Source: Carposina sasakii
Lineage: Eukaryota > Arthropoda > Insecta > Lepidoptera > Carposinidae
Direction: 5' to 3'
Length of the DNA: 64,000 nucleotides
Assembly (NCBI GenBank): GCA_014607495.2
Contig: CP053167.1
Span: forward strand, 4,092,001-4,156,000
The translations under genes and the position numbers were made by a program. Below, one piece after another: positions 21,301 to 33,300 of this stretch. How positions within the stretch are numbered: the stretch's first letter is position 1; every line of letters starts with the position of its first letter. The notes under the pieces were generated by a model that was not told where the DNA came from, did not search any database, and saw nothing but the letters and a program-made list of their open reading frames with translations.

Positions 21301-24300
21301 ATAAATATTAATAAGAAAATGATTTTTTTTTCACCCGAGTGAGATTTGAACTCACGACCACCTGCATTCCGTGCATCGCTCTACCAACTGAGCTATCGGG
21401 TCACTTAACTCGGATGACGGATTTTACCATCTCTTTTAAATTACGTTTTTGGCTACGTTTTCATCCCGATAGCTATACACTAGCCAAATCTCGGTAAATA
21501 AAAATTACAGGATAAAAGAAGAGCATGTACAATATAGTCTATATCTTGAGTTACATGTTTACCGATCAACATTCGGGACAAGATGCTGCGTCAGCTGTCT
21601 TTCTCCAAATCAAGATAGAGTCCGCATCAACTTTATTCTTCAGATAGGCTAGATAGGTTAACTGATTATTTCTGTTATGGAATCGAAATGGAGCTCTACA
21701 CTTTACACTACATTTCTGATTTAAGAGTTTATAGTAACCAGATTAATATACAGGTGTTTTTTCGTTGCCACCCTTAACGAAGGATACGTACTCTATACAT
21801 CAAATAAAGTAAGTTTATGTGAAAAAATGCTGGGAAGCCATGTAATTTTTTTTTTAAAGAAAATTTTATTATTTATAAATTGATTAGCAGCTATGTATTT
21901 ATGGTTGCATGCTAGGTGCTTGGATCTGGCTTCTCGTTGCGACTGTAGTGTCTTGTGTTCGTGATCATGAGTAGGCAGATCCGAGGGTCAGCGGAGGGTA
22001 TAGGGCCCGGTGGTGGGCGATCCCTCAATAGAAAATTTTATTACTTGATCGGGCGAAATTTAGTGTCCAGTGTTTATGCTAGTTTTTTCATAGACGGATA
22101 TTAATTATTTCTCGTGAAAAAATCTTGCTACGCGCGTCAATGTGCATTTATGCAGAAAAACGCAGTCTACTCAACTTTGGACCCTAATATCTTAGGAACC
22201 AGACAATTCCCAGGTATGCTTTCATGAAGAAAATGATCGTAATGATGAGGAGATTCCGTAGTTTTCGGGTTGACGACCAAAAATCACCCTTTGTACACAG
22301 TTGTCTTTTTACACCCTGTATAATATACATATGTGGGGGTGGTGAAAAGGGAAGCGCTTCCGGTCCCACCGGGCCACTAGTCGTTGTTTGGCCCATGTAT
22401 ATATTCCAATCATTGTGAGAAACTTCGATATCGCGTTCTAGGATTTCGCATTCGATTGTGGTTCTCTCTTGCATCCGATAGATGGATCCGCTACAACATA
22501 CACACACGGCTGTGTTCTGGAAATGGAGTAGCCAGAACGTTTAGCATAGCGGGGACAGATGTAAGTGATCAGTGACAAGTCGCTAGCTTATCACCTGAGA
22601 GAATGCCCGACTAAGGATGTCGACTCTCACGACATGCACGGAAGGAGATGCAGCTGATGTATTCTAGTACCTAAATATATAGAATCAATAATGTGAGAAT
22701 GCCCGAGTTCCTTAGTCGACTCTTACGACATGCACGGAAGGAGATGCAGCTGATGATGTATGATATGATGATGATGTACAGAAATTGGTACAGAAGTATA
22801 ATATTACCATGGATGTGCCACTTACCACTAGACGAGGGAGTGGGCGGCGAAGGTGGTGGAGGGGTCTCAGAGATAGGGGATAACGGCTCACTGGGCCGGC
22901 CAGGTCCTTGTAATTGCACGGGAACTGCAAAGAAAGGAAGACTTTAGTTCTAAGTATCATGATATACAAATATCTCGGCTATAGTCACGCTTTGTTATCA
23001 CAAAATGGCAGAAAGGATCGGCTCCCTGATTACGTAACTTGCAATAGCCGAGCCGAAGCAATGCGATAGAGAAAATTGAGAATGTTGTGAGCTTGGGCGC
23101 GGGAGCACGCCTCGCGTTCGTTGCGCGCACGCACACACTCTCAATTATCGCGATTGCGTTGCTTCGGCTTTGCTATTGCAAATTAGGTAATCAGGAGGCC
23201 TATTGAAAGATAGGTGTGAAGTTATTTGTGTGATTGTTATTTTTATGAGAATACGATAGCATAGATCTAAAAGTACATAATATTCATGGGTTACCCAGTA
23301 GCATTTCATCAAGCCAATTTTTGCGAATTGCATGTAGATCAGGAGTTTCCAAACTTTTTCTCATAGACCCCTTTCAAAATTAACTGATTCTGGTGGACCC
23401 CCTACAGGCCTACACCACATACAAATTAATTGTGAATGCCCATTTTTTCACGCCAACGTAGACCCCCATTAATGGGGGTCTACCATTGATTCTCCTGTGT
23501 ACCCCTGGGAGTCCACCTGGACCACTTTGGGAAACACTGATGTAGATCATGTCACTATTCTTGATTGTGATTTTATATACTTCCTGCATATTATGATAAT
23601 GTATTGAATTAGGTAAAAAAAACTCACTTGTTGCTAGTGCTGCCACCTCACTTAAGCCGGCTGCACCTATTTTCATTTCTGCTAGTTTCTCTTCAAGCTC
23701 CCTCTGCTGACGCCTTTGCCTTTCCACCTGTAGATAGAAATTAAAAAAGTGTTAAGTACTAATAAGTATTCAAACTTACCACCACCACCTAGCAAACCAC
23801 TAGGTATCACATTATTCTTCCACTTAATATTTGTCAGATATCATTTTGCTCTAAGATGCATCGCTACTTTGATGATTACTCATTGCTAGCACACGCATAT
23901 TATCTCCTTTCACACCATTTATTTAAAACACTTCTTGGACCCATTGGGGACCTATGATCTCTACAAATCTCAGCAGTACTTCATCCCTTCACCTTATATA
24001 TGCATACCAAGACCTTATAAGTTATCTGTGATCCGCGCAACTTTCAAACTTCTATCAATCATCTATGTCCATATGATCATCAACCTACCTGATTATAAGG
24101 AGGAGGCGGCGGCGGCGGACTAGCAGAGGACAGACTGCTGCGCGGAGACAGCGAGGGTTGTGATGGTGAACTGCTGGCACCAGGGGTCGCACTGTCCGTA
24201 TAGCTGGTACCTCGGAACAGTCTGTAAATAGAGAAAGATCAGATATTGCAAAATAATATAAGGTATTTGATTAGAAGTAAAAGGACAATGATTATTTTTA

Positions 24301-27300
24301 TTTGGTAAGTCTATAGATATTGCCAATAACGAAAATACACGGTTTGGCTAAGTACTAACTTTGAGAAAGATAATTAAATTAGAATTTATTAACTTAGTAC
24401 TAATCACGTAATCTACACTAATATTATAAAGAGGAAAACTTTGTTTGTTTGGTTGTAATGAATAGGCTCAAAAACTACTGGACCGATTTCAAAAATTCTT
24501 TCACCGTTAGAATCCTTATTGGACCTGGATGAACATAGGCTATAAGAATTTCCCGATATTCCCACGGGAAGGCGACCAACGGGAATTCTATATTTTTTAC
24601 GAAAACCGCTATACATATGAAGCTGAAATCGGGCATATATGTTCATTGGGGACAGCGAGGGAGGACTAAAAACGGATTTCCCGAAATTCCCACGGGAAGG
24701 GGACAAACGGGAATTCATAGTTTTTACGAAAACCGCTATACATATGAAGCTGAAATCGGGCATATATGTTCATTGGGGACAGCGAGGGAGGACTAAAAAC
24801 GGATTTCCCGAAATTCCCACGGGAAGGGGACAAACGGGAATTCATAGTTTTTACGAAAACCGCTATACATATGAAGCTGAAATTGGGCATATATGTTCAT
24901 TAGGGACTGCGAGGAAACACTAGAACGGATTTCCCGAAATTCCCACGGGAAGGAGACCAACGGGAATTATTTATTTTTTACGAAAACGGTTAAACATGTG
25001 AATCTGAAGTTGAGCATATATGTTTATTTGGGACCCCGAGGAAGCACTGGGAACGGATTTCCCGAAATTCCCACGGGAAGGGGACAAACGTGAATTAATT
25101 TTTTACGACAACCGCGATAACATATAGGCTACTTTTTACACTTAACATATAGGCTACTTTTTATTTTTTCTGTAGTCCACGCGGACGGAGTCGCGGGCGT
25201 CCACTAGTGTTAAATAATTAAATACTGTCAGAAAAAAAACACAAAAGAAACCAAATTCTAAAAATTCGAAGATCGAAAGAGTATTTGTTTGAACTGCCTT
25301 CCAAAAAGTATTTAAGTTAATAATCAAATGTAAAGTAAAAATAGGTACATAAGTAAGTAGCTAATATTTTTACAGTTATTATATTATAGAATTACCTTTC
25401 AACTCTTCGTTGGAGATCAACCATATCAATGCGTTTGTCCGCCTGAAAAGTGCTGGCAATTTGGGGTCCTCCGTAAATATCCGTGAAGCTAATTCCAGAA
25501 CTTAAGGAGCCTTTACTACTAGCCGTAGAAAGGGACCCTAGACTAGAACTACTCGACACAGAAAGGGTACTAGCTGATAGCGTCTTCAACTGTCCTTCTA
25601 ACGTCGTCATCGACGTTAAAGCATCTTTCAATTGTTGCAGTAGCAGCTGCTTCTCTTCATGTAATCTCAAACGATCCGCTATACACTTATTGGACATTTC
25701 AAACGCATTCTTCAAGTCTTGTTCTAATCTTTTACACTCTGATTGTATGTCAGTCATTTCTTGTTTCGATCTGGATCTTGGCATTATACTTCTAAGTTCT
25801 CTCAACAATTGTTCCTTCTCTTGGAAGAGCAGCAATCTATCCTTATCAGATTCGGCTTGGCCAGGTTGGACTTTGTCTTCTAAATCTGCTAGTTGCTGCT
25901 GTATTTGCTGTATTCTTTTTCTCGCTTCATCGTATTGAAGGCGAACTCTTGCCATTTCTGCTAGCCTGGTACCTATAGGTACTAAGTCAGCGCAAAGGTC
26001 TGTTTGGGAGGCTGTACTAAGTTTTTCTTGTGGAAGACTAAGGGTGGATAAATCTGAGGAGACTTCTCCTAATTGTAACCTAGTGAGGTCATCCTTCAGC
26101 TTTGCTAGGGACTGCATTAGATCTGCTCGTTCTTTCTCTCCAGAAATAAGAGATTTCTGGATATTTTTCAACTCCGTCATGATAGCGTGAGCTTCCTTTA
26201 TGTTGTAGCATCCTTGCTGGGAGCTTAGTTTTTGTTCGACTCTGTAAATTAAAATTTCATTATAAGAAACAAATTGAAATTCTTCATATGCTAAATAAAT
26301 TATTTCGTAAAACTAATCTATTAAAAACTTTTTTTCTTTACTTTCAATGTACATAAATACTCTTTTATTCCTGCAACCATTCCTATTTCAAAATCTACTT
26401 ACTCAGCAAGAGTATCAACTCCTCGTCTCGCGCTGGCAACTTCTGCCCTCGCTTGCCTCAGCTCCTTTCGAAGCTGGGCGACTCTTCCCTTGGCCTGCGT
26501 CACTTCGGACCGAAGCACGTCAGGATCGTGTCGGGAGGTGGTTGAAGTGGTTGTCACTGATGTGGTCGATGAACATACTGGGGAAAAACGTTCATGGTCT
26601 TAAGAATAGCTTTAGAGTCAAAAGTGGTTTAGGGGTTAGTCACAATGTAGGAATAGTGGAAAATCTCAATTCTTGGATACTTACATACATAAATACATAC
26701 TTATAATCACGCCCTTATCCCTTACGGGGTAGGCAGAACACCAAGGGCCGATAGAACCACATGGTGCCATTTCTGACCAATTTTGAGAGAATAGTTGAGA
26801 TGTACAAATTCGGTTAGTAGTGACAGGTGGTCAGCCCATCGCCTACAAAACACCAAAACCCTCTTGTCCCTCTACTGACTTGTACAGTATGCCCGGGAAG
26901 AGAAGCAGCTGTAGTATTATACGATTTTTTTTTCACTCCCAGAGCAGCATAGAAGTAATAGCATAGAATACATACATATAATCACGCCTTTATCCTTTAC
27001 GGGGTAGGGGTTGGATACTTGACTCTACAAATTGGTATTGCAGTGCCATAATAGAAAAGCACTTCATCTGGGGCTTACGGACTAAATTCCATAGATAGAT
27101 AGATAGATAGATAAAATTCTTTAATGTACTACGAAATATAATGTACAAGGGCGAGCTTAATGCCTTGCAAGGCATTCTCTACCAGCTAACCTGGTTACTT
27201 ACGACATTTATTTGTTTATTTATTTATTTACATACTTTTTTATTTATTTATTTATTTATTTATTTTTCGGAAAGTTAACAGCTTACGACTATATACATAT

Positions 27301-30300
27301 CAAGACAGAAACAATATGCTAATGCCAATACATTATACATCAGCCTGTTGAAATCCACTACTGGACATAGGCCTCCCTCAGAGCATACCACAAGGTTACT
27401 TTTTTGGCCATAGTCACCATGCTAGGCAGGCGAGTTGGTGATCGCCGTATGATTTTCGGACTATGTTGTCAAAACGGGAGGCACTGTTGCCCACCTAAGA
27501 GAGAGATATAATACTCACAACTAGACCTAGAGGCTGCTAACGTAGATAAGGCGTTGTTCAGCTGCTTGTACTCATCTTGGGCTATGCATAGCCTCTGCTT
27601 TTTCACATCGTACATCTCCTTCTTTGCCTGGGGACAAAGAAACATTTATAATTTAGCATATTCATTTATTCATTAGAAACGAGGCAGCCGTAACTGCAGG
27701 ATCACAAAGGAGATCCATAGCCACACTGAGCATAGCGGAGATAGATGTAAATGACCAGTGTCACTTTTTTAGTTTAGCACCTTAGGCACGGAAGGACATG
27801 CTACTTTATATTCTAGTTGTTAAGTATTATGTATGTCGAAGGCATATTGTAAAACACGCCCTATTACAAAACGACTAGGCATTTTGAATAGTATGAGAGA
27901 AAAAATTCCTTTTAGCACATCGCCGGTCGCTGCAGGGACATGCTCGCTACGCTCACTCGACTCGTGCGTTGTTATTTTAAACAGATCTACGAGGCGCGTT
28001 CGTAAAATAAGTTCCGCAAAGCTCCGCAGCCTCAAGGAGCGCTGTTAATCGAGACCTCGCGCCGCTGGTTTGTAGGCTGGTTCCCCCACTCCAATTCCTC
28101 CCCCCGGGCGACTTCGCTTCGACGCTCAGTCTTGGCTCAGCAGCCGTTAGCTATGGATGTCCCTCTTGCGTCTCCCGCCAGCTGCGAATTGCGGTCGGTG
28201 ATTCGATTTTTGGCTGCAAAGCAAATGTCTGCGAAGGATATTCACTCCGAACTTTGTGCAGTGTACGGAGATGACTGCATGAGCGAAGGAATGGTTCGAA
28301 GATGGGTGAGAGACTTCAAAAACGGACGAACCGACGTTCACGACGAGCAGCGCGCCGGGCGGCCGTCGGTATCGGACGAAACAATCGCCAAAGTCGAAGC
28401 AAGAATGCTGGAAGATCGACGGGTGACGCTTGAAGAGCTGTCCGAATTGATTCCCGATGTCAGCAAAACGACAATTTACAAGATTTTGACGGAACATTTG
28501 GGTTATTCCAAGGTGTGCGCAAGGTGGGTGCCGAAAAGGCTCACAAAAGACCACAAGCAGCAACGGGTTGCAGCGTCCCACGAGTTTCTTCAGCGCCACG
28601 AAGCCGAAGGAGACGAATTTTTGGACTCAATTGTAACGGGTGATGAGACTTGGGTCCATTACACCACACCCGAGACAAAGGAAAAGTCCCGTCAGTGGCG
28701 TCACTCAAGTTCACCGAAACCTCAAAAGTTCAAGCAAACACTCTCTGCCGGAAAACTTATGGCAAGCGTGTTTTGGGACCGTAAAGGGGTGTTGCTGTGT
28801 GATTTCATGCCTCGCGGGACAACAATTAACGCAGACAGGTACTGCGAGACATTGAGGAAACTTCGACGAGCGATACAGAACAAAAGAAGGGGTAGGCTGA
28901 CGAAGGGCGTTCGTCTGCACCATGACAACGCTCGACCTCACACCGCCCGCTCAACAACAGCCCTTATCGAAGAATTTGGATGGGAAACCGTCACTCAACC
29001 GCCGTACAGCCCGGACGTAGCCCCGAGTGACTTCCATCTTTTTCCGGAACTCAAGAAACACTTGGGTGGAACAGACTTCAACACCGACGAGGAGGTGCAA
29101 GAAGCAGTTCTCAACTTTTTGCGCAGCCAGGCGGGGGAGTTCTACGACTCTGGAAGTACAAAATGGGCGGCCCGATGGCAAAAGTGCATTGATCGAAATG
29201 GCGAATACGTAGAAAAATAGCAAATTGTCCAAGCTTTTCAAAAATGTACCATTTATGGCAATTAAACCTGTTTTTCTATGTCAAAACTTATTTTACGAAC
29301 GCGCCTCGTAACATAACCTAACCTAATTAATTAAGCAGACCAATTGCTAGAAGCCAAATTGTCTCGCTCCAAAACCCATACAATTCAAAATGCCTAGTCG
29401 TTTTGTAATAGAGCGTGTTTTACAATATGCCTTCGACATGTATATCATGGAGTTCACGTGTTTCTATAAAAATAAAATTGTTGGTAAGTAGGTAACCCAA
29501 AATACTTATTTAGTGATAAGTACCTAGCAGTAGGTTACAAAGCTAAATTAATACCTACGGGATCGGTAACAAGATTTTTACTAACCGAATTTGAACATTT
29601 GTTTAACAAATAAGTACGAAATAGGTCTTCCAATAATGGGATTGTTTTGAAATTTAATTTTGGGCTGTATTGAAACAAAAGATTCTGTTTAATAACATCT
29701 CCGAATTCAATAGGTGTTTATAGAATCAGATATGCTACTGTTGCTAAGCGATACACCATTACGTCATAATATTAGATCATTGATCAAATGCCATGTCTAC
29801 ATCGTTAGTAACTCTGTGTTTAGTTTATGTTCCCTATTGTATGTAACCACTAGAAATGGCAGCCTACCTTCATAATTATTTAGTGAAACTTTTATCACAC
29901 TCAAACATTGAAATACATCTCTTATGTCAAACAACAAAGTACAACATCAAAACAAAGTATGTACCGCCATCCCTCAATCGAGCGGCCTCAAGGGATACGT
30001 TACCACTAATAATACGAGCGTTAAAGTCCCTTCGCTTCTCGATCAAATCGATGAAAGTTCGTCATCGTAACATTTACTCTAGTGGGAAACAATTCGAAAA
30101 AGCATTCGAGCTAGGACAGCGGTGCCGACATAGAGGCCGTACGTAAGCAGAACAACGCACTCTTTACGGTGCCGAAGCTATATATGACGGCGCCGCTATC
30201 ATCACCAAAGTTCATATTATAACCGCTATTGGAGGATTGAGACAATAATTAATTTCAATGTAAATTGAATGTAATATTGACCAAACACAATGTAACCATG

Positions 30301-33300
30301 GAAAAGCGATGTAATAAAGCTTGAGGCAACATTTTAAAGTAAGGAATAAAGTAACAAAATGGAAACAGAAATAAAAATCATTTGAATCTGTAAATCTATG
30401 TAGAAATAGATATCTAGTAATGAATAATAATAATAATATTGACACACTACACAACACATTAACCTAGTCCCACACTAATATCCCTAAGGTCTTGTGTCGT
30501 GGGTACTAAGTAACAGTATACAGGGTGTAACAGAAAGGGCATGTTAAGCTAAAATCTATGTAAATAGCCCACTATAGAGATCCTATTTCCAAAATTTGCG
30601 ACTCGAAATCACATTTTTATTTTTCAAGATTGTATGGACATTCCTGAGTTGTTTCGGAATTATTCATACTATTTGGAAAAATAAAAATGTGAATTTGAGT
30701 CTGAAATTTTGGGAATAGGATCTCTATAGTGGGCTATTTACATAGCTTTTCGCTTAATATACTTCTGTTACACCCTGTATAAATACATAGATAAGTATAG
30801 AAACATCCATGACTCGGAAGCAAACATCAATATTCATCATATCAATGTTTGCACCTACCGGGATTCGAACCCAGGACCTATGGCGTCGTAGGCAGGGTCA
30901 CTACCTACTAGACCAATCGGCCGTCGGCCAAATGAGTGGAGTATGTGAAGATAGAGCTTGTAGAGTTAGGAATAGTAGAGTTAAAAACTGACTAATGTAA
31001 CTTTTTTAACAATTCAAGTTATTATACACTCGGTCTCTCGTCTCGGCCAGAAAGTTTTCTGGGACTGTCTATTGTCTGTGAACTTAGCAAGGTTCAGTAT
31101 GTATGTAACTGATCTGAGGGCACGGTAATGCCCTAATCAAGAGAGACCAAGGAAGCTTGGCCATTAATGGCTACTCACTAATAAATGCCAATACTTTACA
31201 GATGCACTAGCAAGACCTTGGTCATAACTGTTTGTTTTTTATAACTTGACAAAATAAATGACTACATCGTTTCAATTGCTTACTGCTGTTATGTTATTAA
31301 TTTCGAGCTACCTACCTACGCCTTTCAAGCTGCCTTTTAATGATAACGATTATTTTTTAACCCCCGACGCAAAAATGACGGAGTGTTATAAGTTTGACGT
31401 GTCTGTGTGTGTGTGTAAATGTGTATGTGTGTGTGTTAGTGTGTGTAAATGTGTATGTGTCTGTCTGTGGCATCGTAGCTCCCAAACGGATGATCCGATT
31501 TTAATGCGGTTTTTTTTAGTTATCTGGATGATCAAAGTTTAATAAAATTGGTGATGAAATTACCTAAGTATATATATTACTAGTGGACGCCCGCGACTTC
31601 GTCCGCGTGGACTGCAAAAAAAACAAAATGTCGAAATTAGCCGGGATAAAAAGTAGCCAATGTGTTAATCCAGGCTGTCAGCTCCATACCAAATTTTATT
31701 AAAATCGCTCCAGCCATTTTTACGTGAAAGAGTAACAAACATCCATCCATCCATCCATCCATACTTACAAACTTTCGCTTTTCTAATATTCGTAAGTACA
31801 TTTTGCTATAAATAATAAGAAACCGTTTGACCGACGATAAAAGATGAAACATTTTAGTCATGCCTTTGAATTTGATACTATTTGGGCACATATTTTGAAA
31901 TGTGTTTTATGATATCTAGGTAAATTTTTACCTGAATCATTATGTAAGTATCCATAATCAAAGACTTGCTTACGTACTTAAACTAAATCATTCATACTAT
32001 CGGTAGGTAGTGTAAACTTCGAATACCTGGCTAACAAACATCACTTGGATGAAACTTAGAATAATGATTCGCTCTCCGAGACCAATCATTAATCTAAGGG
32101 ATGAAGTTTACTTGCACAAGAAAAGAAGAAATATCGATACCGGAAATTTCAATTTCCGTAAAGAACATTTTACCAAAAATTTATCAAACCATACAATACA
32201 ACTTGAAAACGATACAGTATTTCACATGTACATTCTAAATTCACCATCATTATACCAAAATTAACAGATAGTCGGAGCCAAATTCCGATGTGGTTTTTTT
32301 GCGTCCGATATACAGTACTACATTTTGGGCAATGACTTTTTGCTCGGAATGCGTGTAAAAACTCGGCGTACATCATTTCACAGATCCTGTTCTGTGGCAA
32401 TCAGGATTTAAAACGCGTGCGCCGAAAGCTTGAAGATCCCAACTAAATAACTTAAGGTTACGAAAGGAAACGTAATTTGGCTACTAAAGGGGTACTTATA
32501 GCTTAACTAACTTAAGAAAGCTTTGATATTTACAGTGAAAAACTTCAGGGATCCATTGTGTCGGTGCGCAGCCTGAAGGCGGCTCCACGTGTGTGGAGGG
32601 CATTGAGGAAACGTTCCATTCCGGCTCAGCACCTGAGTAGCAACGTAACCTTGGCCCTCATAGTACGCCACCTCTGACACTGGCACTAAACGCACTTCCG
32701 CGGATCGAATCTGACGCACTGACAGTATGTTCTCGTAAATCGCCTCGTCCTCTAAATTTTGTCCTTCAGGGCACAAGCGGTAGCCGAACTCACGACTGAT
32801 CTCGTCAAGGTTAGCGTACTCGGGACGCTTGCGCAGGTCCTCCAAGTTTTGGTACTCGGGCTCGTTGCGCACGCGCAGCCCGGCCGGGCGGGCGGAGGAA
32901 GGGTCGACGCGGACGCCGTATTCCGGAGGCTGGCGCACCATCCTCGCCAGGTGGCGGTTGTCGACGCAGCCGTGACACCAGCTGTGCGGGCCGATCGTTG
33001 CCGCGCGAGCACGAAACGTCTCACAAGATTCGGGGACCGGCGGCTGGGACCACATCGTGAGCGCCCGTCGCAACGGACACATCTTAACCCCCAAAAGGGC
33101 GCGCGTCGACTGAAGCGGGTGCGCGGAGATCGGATGGCGCGCTGTGGAATGCGCCCGTGCAGCCGAAAGAATGCAATCTCGGGCGCATTTCGGAGGTCGA
33201 TCTCTCTCGGCTGGGGTCCGCGCTCGCTCCCGCCTGGCCGTGGCCATCTGTCGTAATAAGTTCGTCGAAACACGCAGTGAGGTGTCGGGGTCTCGGTAAC

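Larger units (their letters stand above)
21236..22825 (-). other. kibra intron 7 (1.6 kb, repeat-filled)
   Basis: Contains SINE S2 (21331-21497), MITE C with an insertion (21749-22321) and two family E copies (22500-22670 and 22693-22765). The two E copies form an imperfect direct repeat sharing 'cacggaaggagatgcagctg'. Confidence 0.7.
24222..25395 (-). other. kibra intron 4 with Helitron-like minisatellite
   Basis: 1174-bp intron, most of it occupied by the Helitron-like repeat at 24413-25207. Confidence 0.75.
26578..27518 (-). other. kibra intron 2 with repeats
   Basis: 941-bp intron. 26700-26905 and 26965-27010 repeat 'ataatcacgcc...ttatccct' blocks. There is an (ATAG)n run at 27092-27113, a (TTTA)n tract at 27207-27270, and a minus-strand LINE tail at 27341-27500. 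Confidence 0.7.
27833..29439. mobile_element. Long-TIR MITE (family G) split by mariner
   Basis: Terminal inverted repeats of about 57 bp (27833-27890 and 29383-29439) begin 'atgtcgaaggcatattgtaa' and include 'acaaaacgactaggcatttt'; I see one mismatch in the main block. Without the mariner the element would be about 290 bp. The interior has no ORF of its own. Target duplication not resolved. Confidence 0.85.

Noticed and set aside
21332..21403. tRNA gene on the minus strand
   Set aside because: A and B boxes and T arm are good, but the anticodon stem-loop is wrong (no T33) and a diverged sister copy with the same flanking body exists at 54238-54410, so it is a SINE.
24530..25140. CRISPR-like regular array
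   Set aside because: Units are about 127 bp, contiguous without unique spacers, in insect nuclear DNA: a minisatellite.
25483..25938. 151-codon plus-strand ORF
   Set aside because: Antisense to the largest kibra exon; no domain, and the sense strand has clear homology and splice sites.
28147..28599. 150-codon minus-strand ORF
   Set aside because: Shadow of the mariner transposase on the opposite strand.
29856..30146. 96-codon plus-strand ORF
   Set aside because: No recognisable domain; basic and low-complexity toward the end.
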